This document shows, in pieces, positions 41,478 to 46,382 of a stretch of 46,382 nt of DNA. The stretch is from Gnetum montanum (Eukaryota > Streptophyta > Gnetopsida > Gnetales > Gnetaceae). A model generated the notes under the pieces. It searched no databases. It worked only from the letters and a program-made list of their open reading frames with translations, and was not told the origin of the DNA. A program made the position numbers and the translations under genes. The number at the start of each line of letters is the position of its first letter. Position 1 is the first letter of the stretch. The stretch covers positions 417,168 to 463,549 of the forward strand of contig MNCI01033650.1 in assembly GCA_015680685.1 (NCBI GenBank). Direction: 5' to 3'.

Positions 41478-41764
41478 CAGATGCCTTCTTGCAAGAAGCA
41501 CATCAACCCAATAGGACAATAAGAAAGGAAAAGAAATTAGAAGGAGAGAATGTAACTTAATTTACAAATTTCTTGTACAATTAAGTACAATACAAAAAAT
41601 TAAACAAATGATGTGACAATTTAAGTATACAAGTACAACAACATAAGATAGATAATGATGGATTTGATGTTGATAATTCTTGCTAAATACCAAAGAGTTT
41701 GAAGTCTACTTATATCATTAATTTTTTTGAAAATACCTTAGAATTCATACAATGACTATTTAAT

Positions 41765-41960
41765 GGCTAATGTAGACATCTCCTTCGAGATTGGGATGTC
41801 TCTCTAAAATTAGCTTCAACTTTGGGGAGATGTCTCCTTCCTAGATGGGACATCTCTAAGGAGACATCTTATTTCAAAAGGAGACGTCTCCTATTTTTGG
41901 GAGATGTCTTCCTATGATAAACTTTGTCTAAGCTAAGACATCTTCTAATTCTTGGAGACG
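41765..41960. repeat. Cluster of GGAGATGTCTCC / GGAGACGTCTCC palindromes
   Basis: At least seven copies of (G)GAGA(T/C)GTCT(C) or its complement in 200 bp, about 50 bp upstream of a minus-strand TATA-like box. Recalls the array at 19,120-19,500. Confidence 0.55.
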
Positions 41961-41990
41961 TCTTCTCAACTTTTGAGCTCTAGTTTTTGA

Positions 41991-44510
41991 GGCTTTCTCT
42001 TGTTAATTTAGCTTCCTCTCAATCCTTGGAACATCTTCATTTAGCTTGTATTCTTCATACTTGTTCATGCTCTCATCTTACCCATGCAGTCTCCACTTTG
42101 AAATCTCTTTTTAAATCTCATACATGCCTTGCAAAATCATCCCATTCCACAAACATTCTATGTTCTCCATTTTCCTTAAGGTTTTGACATACCAAAAGGT
42201 CAACAATTTCATCCTTTTTGGTGATGTTCAAAACTTAAGAAAACGGGTTAGTAGTTTCTAGAATTCATCAAGTCATATATTTTTAATATCGCTCATAACA
42301 CTAGTTTTTAAAATATATCTAGTAGATTCCAGTAGAGCAATATATTCCATGAAACATGTCATCATCATAGTCATGCCACATCACAATCACTATAAGCATA
42401 AATGATGTCCATAATAGCATAATCAGTTTGATCTATATATCTAGTTCATAATATGACCACATCATAATCATCAATTTGATCTATATATTTGGTTCATACT
42501 ATGACCACATCACAATCATGAATGATATCAATATTCATTTTCAAATTCTCCCCATTTTAGGACATCATCAAAAAGGAGTTAAACTTAGCAATAAGATAGA
42601 TCAAAAGAATGCCCAATCTTCATCCAAGTAAGGCCTTATAAAAGTTTCTAAATATATTTCCATAAATGCCAAAATTTTATATGAAAAAGTACACACATAC
42701 TCAACTTATAGAAGATATATTAGTTTTCAGATAAAGTAACTTCTAAGATATCCATATTGATCGCATGTAACTTGGGGAAGTTTAAGGTATATTATTCATT
42801 CATTTTCAAAACTTCTTAAAAGGCTTTCATATTAGAAATGTGAGTACATCCTTCTTCATATTTGTTAATATTAATAATAGACATCTTAAGTACTCAAAAG
42901 AAGATACATTCATAGTATGAACTACTATCATAGAGATACAAATCATTTAGCTAAGGAAGAAAAATCAATTAAAGAGTACACATCTCTTAGCATTGATTTT
43001 ATAGGGCTGACAAACCAATTTCCATTAAGAGCTACCCTCTTAGTTAATCTAAGCCTTTTAATTTATGATCAAAAGAATTTAAAACCAAATATTGTTGTCT
43101 AAATTTTCACCCTTGAAGAGCAAGTAACCTATCTCTAAACCAATAAGCCATTAGTAGCAAATAACTAATATCTACCTCTTTTTTTTTTTGAAGCATCACC
43201 CAAAAAGATAAGGCATAGCAATACATGCATATCCAAATTTCAAAAATTAAATCAAATACTCATAAGAAAGGTCAAGACAACATAACTTATCATGCTCAAT
43301 ATCTCAAAAACAACCAAAAGACTCTTAACAAGATGTTCATGAAACAATTGTATATAGCCATGTTAATGTTAACTACTAGCACCAACAAATTTATCACAAG
43401 GTAAAATATCAATAGATATCTTGAACAAGATCAACTCATACTTTTACATTAGATACTTTACCATACTTTAAATGAATAGTCATCTTCTTGCTTATTTTCA
43501 ACTATGGTTATTGGAGTGAAAAGTCTTGCTGCTTGAGTATCTTTTGGTAAAAGTCTTAAAAGACTCTCCCTACACCAGTTGCCTATAAGATGATAATTAT
43601 TGGTGAGGTACAGGCTCCCCTACATCTATGTAGATATCCTACACATTTTAATGCTCTAGTTAAGGGAGAGTGATGTTCTCCCCTTCGGCCTTTAAGGATC
43701 AGCTTGATCTTTTCACAGATGTAATTGTCATGATTCTTTCATCATCAAAGTACTACCCCTGCAATGCAACATTAAGATCAAGTGTGGAGACTAAGGTCTC
43801 CTCTTAATAGTAATTTATTATAAAAATGGAAAATAATTCATATGATCAAGGAATTCCTCTTGAAATGTTTCTTTTCTTAGAAGATACAAAAGGTATAAAT
43901 TTTAATGCTTCAATGATCATACATCAAGAATCTTTTAAAGAAAATTGGACTTTATGATTTCACAAGGAAGCAATAATGCTATATCTTAATTAAGAGTTTG
44001 GACACAAGACATATAGTAATCAATGTTCAAAAAAGAGCTTTGGGTCCAAGGATTATACTTAAGGTCTTTAAACTGCTTGAAACCACTATATTCTAGTTAG
44101 GAATCCAAAAGATGATTTTTCAATAAAAACTTTAAAAGTAGCACAAGCTTCTATTCAACCATAAAAAAAAACTAATCAAGGTATTTTACATCACATCATT
44201 CATAGAAGATAACATTTTATCTCATAATGCCCCACTAATATCAAATATACTACCAAATATCTCCTCCTACATACGTGCTAATCTTAACATTTGTAGAACC
44301 TCGAGCTAATTTTCCATAGTCTTAATAATCAAAAAAATTAATCTTACTTGATCATTCAAAAGTTGTTAAAAATAAAGCATTTTAAAAAACTGACATAATT
44401 TCTAGCTTACAAGAAAATAGACACTTACCATAACTTACCTTATTTGGAATTAAGATGCAAAAGACTAATGAACTCTGAGATGAGGTCCTCTATCATGGAG
44501 TACTTACCTT
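41991..44510. other. AT-rich non-coding stretch
   Basis: No domain recognised on either strand. A small local repeat (ATCAATTTGATCTATATAT-type, with CATAATATGACCACATCA) occurs twice near 42,420-42,520. The region 43,560-43,800 is less AT-rich but shows no reading frame I trust. Confidence 0.35.
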
Positions 44511-44514
44511 TTAA

Positions 44515-45073
44515 ATTTTTTCATCATAGGTAGCTTCTAATGTTCCTTTGCATGATGGCCAAGCTTATTCAGGAAGGAATTTTTGATCACCTTCTATATC
44601 ATCCAACTTTTTGAGGAATTTTCCAATTTCCCATTCATCTTCATTTCCAATAGCTACTTCCTATAAAATATCCTTACTAGGAACTTTTTGGTAAGACCAA
44701 ACATCAATGTTATTTTGATCAACATGAGGATAATCAAAGTTTTGTTTACTTTCACAATTTTTACAGCCTAATAAATTATTCTCCTCATGAATGGGGTTAT
44801 CAAACTTGATTGTGCTTGAACTAGAGCTTGTATCCTCTTGTGAGACTTTTTCAGAATTTTCATTCCTAGGCTATTTTCCATGAATCTCTCCTCCTTGAAA
44901 ACCTCTCCATTATTCATTTAAAGGAGTTAGTTGTTGAACCTTAGCCTTTATGTCTAATATTTCTTCTATTAATTTGGTGTAAATTGCATAAAATTTTATA
45001 TTCATGTATTTCTTTACCTTCTTAAGTAGATAATGTAGAATGAGAATTTATTCTTGTAATTCACTATACCTTT
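44515..45073 (-). pseudogene. Unrecognised decayed ORF cut by an LTR insertion
   Basis: Minus strand. One frame can be followed for about 185 codons with only five or six stops, mostly TAA or TAG where CAA, CAG or GAA would fit. It starts with a Leu/Lys/Ile coiled-coil-like part (YLLKKVKKYMNIKFYAIY), then a Ser-rich part, a CKNC pair near 44,770 and an acidic region (GNEDEWEIGKFLKKLDD). It ends near 44,515. The upstream end coincides with the LTR at 45,074, so it was interrupted by that insertion. A gag-like protein is possible, but I cannot place it. Confidence 0.4.
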
Positions 45074-45096
45074 TGATGAGACGTGATTCGCATAGG

Positions 45097-45160
45097 CCGC
45101 AATATCGCGTCCGCCACGATATCGCGTCTTCCCTACAATATCACGTATGCGATATCGCAG
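45097..45160. promoter_or_regulatory. GCGATATCGC-type palindrome cluster, second LTR
   Basis: Copies of CAATATCGCG, CGATATCGCG, CAATATCACG and GCGATATCGC spaced 15-20 bp, just upstream of the TATA box at 45,175. Counterpart of 1436-1506. Confidence 0.5.
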
Positions 45161-45174
45161 TCCACCGTCGTATC

Positions 45175-45182
45175 TATAAATA
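45175..45182 (+). promoter_or_regulatory. TATA box of second type-1 LTR
   Basis: TATAAATA in TCTATAAATAAG, matching 1522-1529. Confidence 0.7.
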
Positions 45183-45506
45183 AGACGTGGCTATCCCTTG
45201 TTTGGAAATCCCAGTTTTAGAGTAGCGAAGCTCTGGCAGTTTGATCCCTCCATAGTTAGATTTTTTCTCGTCTCTGCCCGCAGCGTGGTGAATGTAATTG
45301 TACAGTGTCTTTATTCAAGTGTGTCGTACTTGGACACGCACATGACCGGCAATAAAGATTGAGATTACTTCATCATTGCGACATTCACTTTGTTATTTAT
45401 TTATTTACTATTTCTTTAATGTTATTTATTATTTTATCTCTCTCATCCTTAAACCACTAGAACGCGGAATGAGTACGACTTGATTATGAGCATTTAAGTG
45501 TGACTA

Positions 45507-45641
45507 CTTGGTAGCCTAGTGGCATATCTAGGATCTACGCTTGGTAACCTAGTGGCGTATCTGGGATCTGCGCTTGGTAATCCTAATGGCATACCTAGGA
45601 TCTATGCTTGGTAGTCCCAGTGATAGTCATGCACGAGGTCC
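45507..45641 (+). repeat. 33-bp tandem repeat in LTR, four units
   Basis: Units at 45,507, 45,540, 45,573 and 45,607 (33, 33, 34 and a diverged final unit). One unit fewer than in the LTR at 1375. Confidence 0.85.
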
Positions 45642-45892
45642 AAGATGTGTACGATTGATCAAGGAATCGATTGCTCGTCGCACTTAGGCTAGATTAGATT
45701 CTCTTACCCTTTTCCTCCTAGCTTAGCTTAGTTAAATATTCTTTTCCACTGCCTTCAGGAGTAGCATAGATTAGGAACACATCATACACCTCATTTGGAC
45801 TAAACCATACGTGACAAATGCAATACTAGTCCAGGTGGGAAGACAGCGAACTGCGACCTAAGGCTAACTATCTAGGTGCCACAACTAGTCCT

Positions 45893-46382
45893 TTCAACTG
45901 CCAATCATACATATGAATGCAACATATGCATGTACGATCACCCCAAGGGGAAATGCCCAATATTGTTACATCTACATGAGCATTGGGGAAACACGTTACA
46001 TCCAAATTTCGTACAGAGATATTGTGTTCGATCACAATGGCAACAATCCCAGTCGTGGGGGAATCTACCCTTAGACTGGAGGCACCCTTCATACCATTCG
46101 AATCTAAATGCTTATCACGTTCAACACCCTGTTTCTTCAACTAGGCCAACATACTCTATCTCATCACAATACCATTCTCCACAATACTATCAGCCCATAC
46201 CTCCAACGCAACCACCACCTTGTGCACCTTACATCCCTTCTAACTTTCAACATTCTTATCCTTTTCCTCCTTCCACAATGCCACCAACTATGCCTAAGGT
46301 GTTTGTGCCATAGCAACAACCCATGAACAACACTTGTGCTACTGCTATTAACAGCAGTGAAAGGCCTCCTCAACATCAAAGG
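45893..46382 (+). pseudogene. Gag C-terminal fragment with zinc knuckle, Athila-like family
   Basis: Plus strand, open to 46,313 and then one stop in the same frame. ECNICMYDHPKGKCP near 45,920 is a zinc-knuckle-like motif with the spacing C-x2-C-x3-H-x4-C, one residue shorter than the usual CCHC. Then HLHEHWGN and a Pro/Tyr/Gln/Ser-rich tail (SSQYHSPQYYQPIPPTQPP). The knuckle and next 40 residues match the element A gag at about 6645-6520. The apparent GTG start at 45,876 is inside the LTR and not real. Gag's N-terminus and core are missing between the LTR and the knuckle. The fragment runs off the window. Confidence 0.7.

Larger units (their letters stand above)
41011..41990 (-). mobile_element. 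Unclassified LTR-like block interrupting element C RT
   Basis: Minus-strand reading: palindrome-rich U3-like part (41,960-41,765), TATA-like GATATAAGTAG (41,706-41,719), a downstream part with a 104-bp triple repeat, and an end (TTATTCATCCCCTCC then TTCTTGAACC) of the kind seen at some plant Copia-type LTR ends. No paired LTR, PBS or TG/CA ends could be confirmed. Confidence 0.35.
45074..45892 (+). mobile_element. Type-1 LTR, 3'-truncated, second plus-strand copy
   Basis: Starts TGATGAGACG with no polypurine tract before it, so it is a 5' or solo LTR. Palindrome cluster 45,097-45,160, TATA box 45,175-45,182, AATAAA 45,351-45,356. An internal deletion of about 80 bp relative to the LTR at 1375 lies near 45,430. 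Homology stops at CCACAACTAGTCC (45,892), about 70 bp short of the LTR end at 2424; no PBS follows, and gag sequence starts at once. Confidence 0.75.

Noticed and set aside
1375-45892. The two plus-strand type-1 LTRs as the pair of one giant nested element
   Set aside because: The left one is a 3' LTR (ORF and polypurine tract precede it) and the right one has no polypurine tract before it and gag after it. They belong to two elements, one extending left of the window and one right.
45876-46313. Gene starting at GTG 45,876
   Set aside because: The first codons are LTR sequence; the real gag homology begins about 30 bp later and lacks its own start.

Overview
The window is repeat-derived plant nuclear DNA. 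I see no host gene, tRNA, rRNA or prokaryotic signal. Everything recognisable is LTR-retrotransposon material of the Ty3/gypsy order, at very different stages of decay and nested. A large-genome seed plant, perhaps a gymnosperm, would fit, but the sequence does not fix the species.

Left part (1-23,705). The window opens with the 3' end of a plus-strand element: an accessory ORF, a polypurine tract and a 1.05-kb LTR (1375-2424). Then come heavily decayed minus-strand Athila-like pieces. Element A (about 2.4-7.3 kb) has gag joined directly to RNase H and integrase, with protease and reverse transcriptase lost. An LTR (7310-8025) follows, then the gag/PBS/LTR end of element B (8026-10,392), further LTR and UTR fragments (to 14,172), and a long remnant (14,253-17,187) of the same accessory ORF seen at 626-1202. 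After mostly empty AT-rich DNA (17.2-20.9 kb) comes element C, whose integrase and 3' region lie at 20.9-23.7 kb.

Centre (23,706-39,919). Element D is a nearly complete 16.2-kb minus-strand Tat-lineage element inserted into element C. It has LTRs of 1644 and 1692 bp, a perfect 5-bp target duplication (ATACT), PBS, PPT, gag, protease, RT, RNase H, a second RNase H domain and integrase. Three things stand out: a leader with sixteen copies of a 21-bp (seven-codon) repeat; a long ORF that starts just downstream of the LTR TATA box and runs across the PBS into that array; and a 3.25-kb block between protease and RT, bounded by a 15-bp direct repeat, that carries a TATA box and a possible small spliced gene on the opposite strand. 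Single Ns bound two patches that look like assembly joins.

Right part (39,920-46,382). The other half of element C (RT/RNase H) resumes exactly at the target duplication, followed by an LTR-like block with three 104-bp repeats and a decayed unknown ORF. That ORF is cut by a second plus-strand copy of the first LTR (45,074-45,892), which is fused directly to a gag zinc-knuckle segment.

Inferred order of events: Athila-like elements accumulated and decayed, largely by C-to-T change; element D then entered element C; some of D's repeat arrays changed copy number later.
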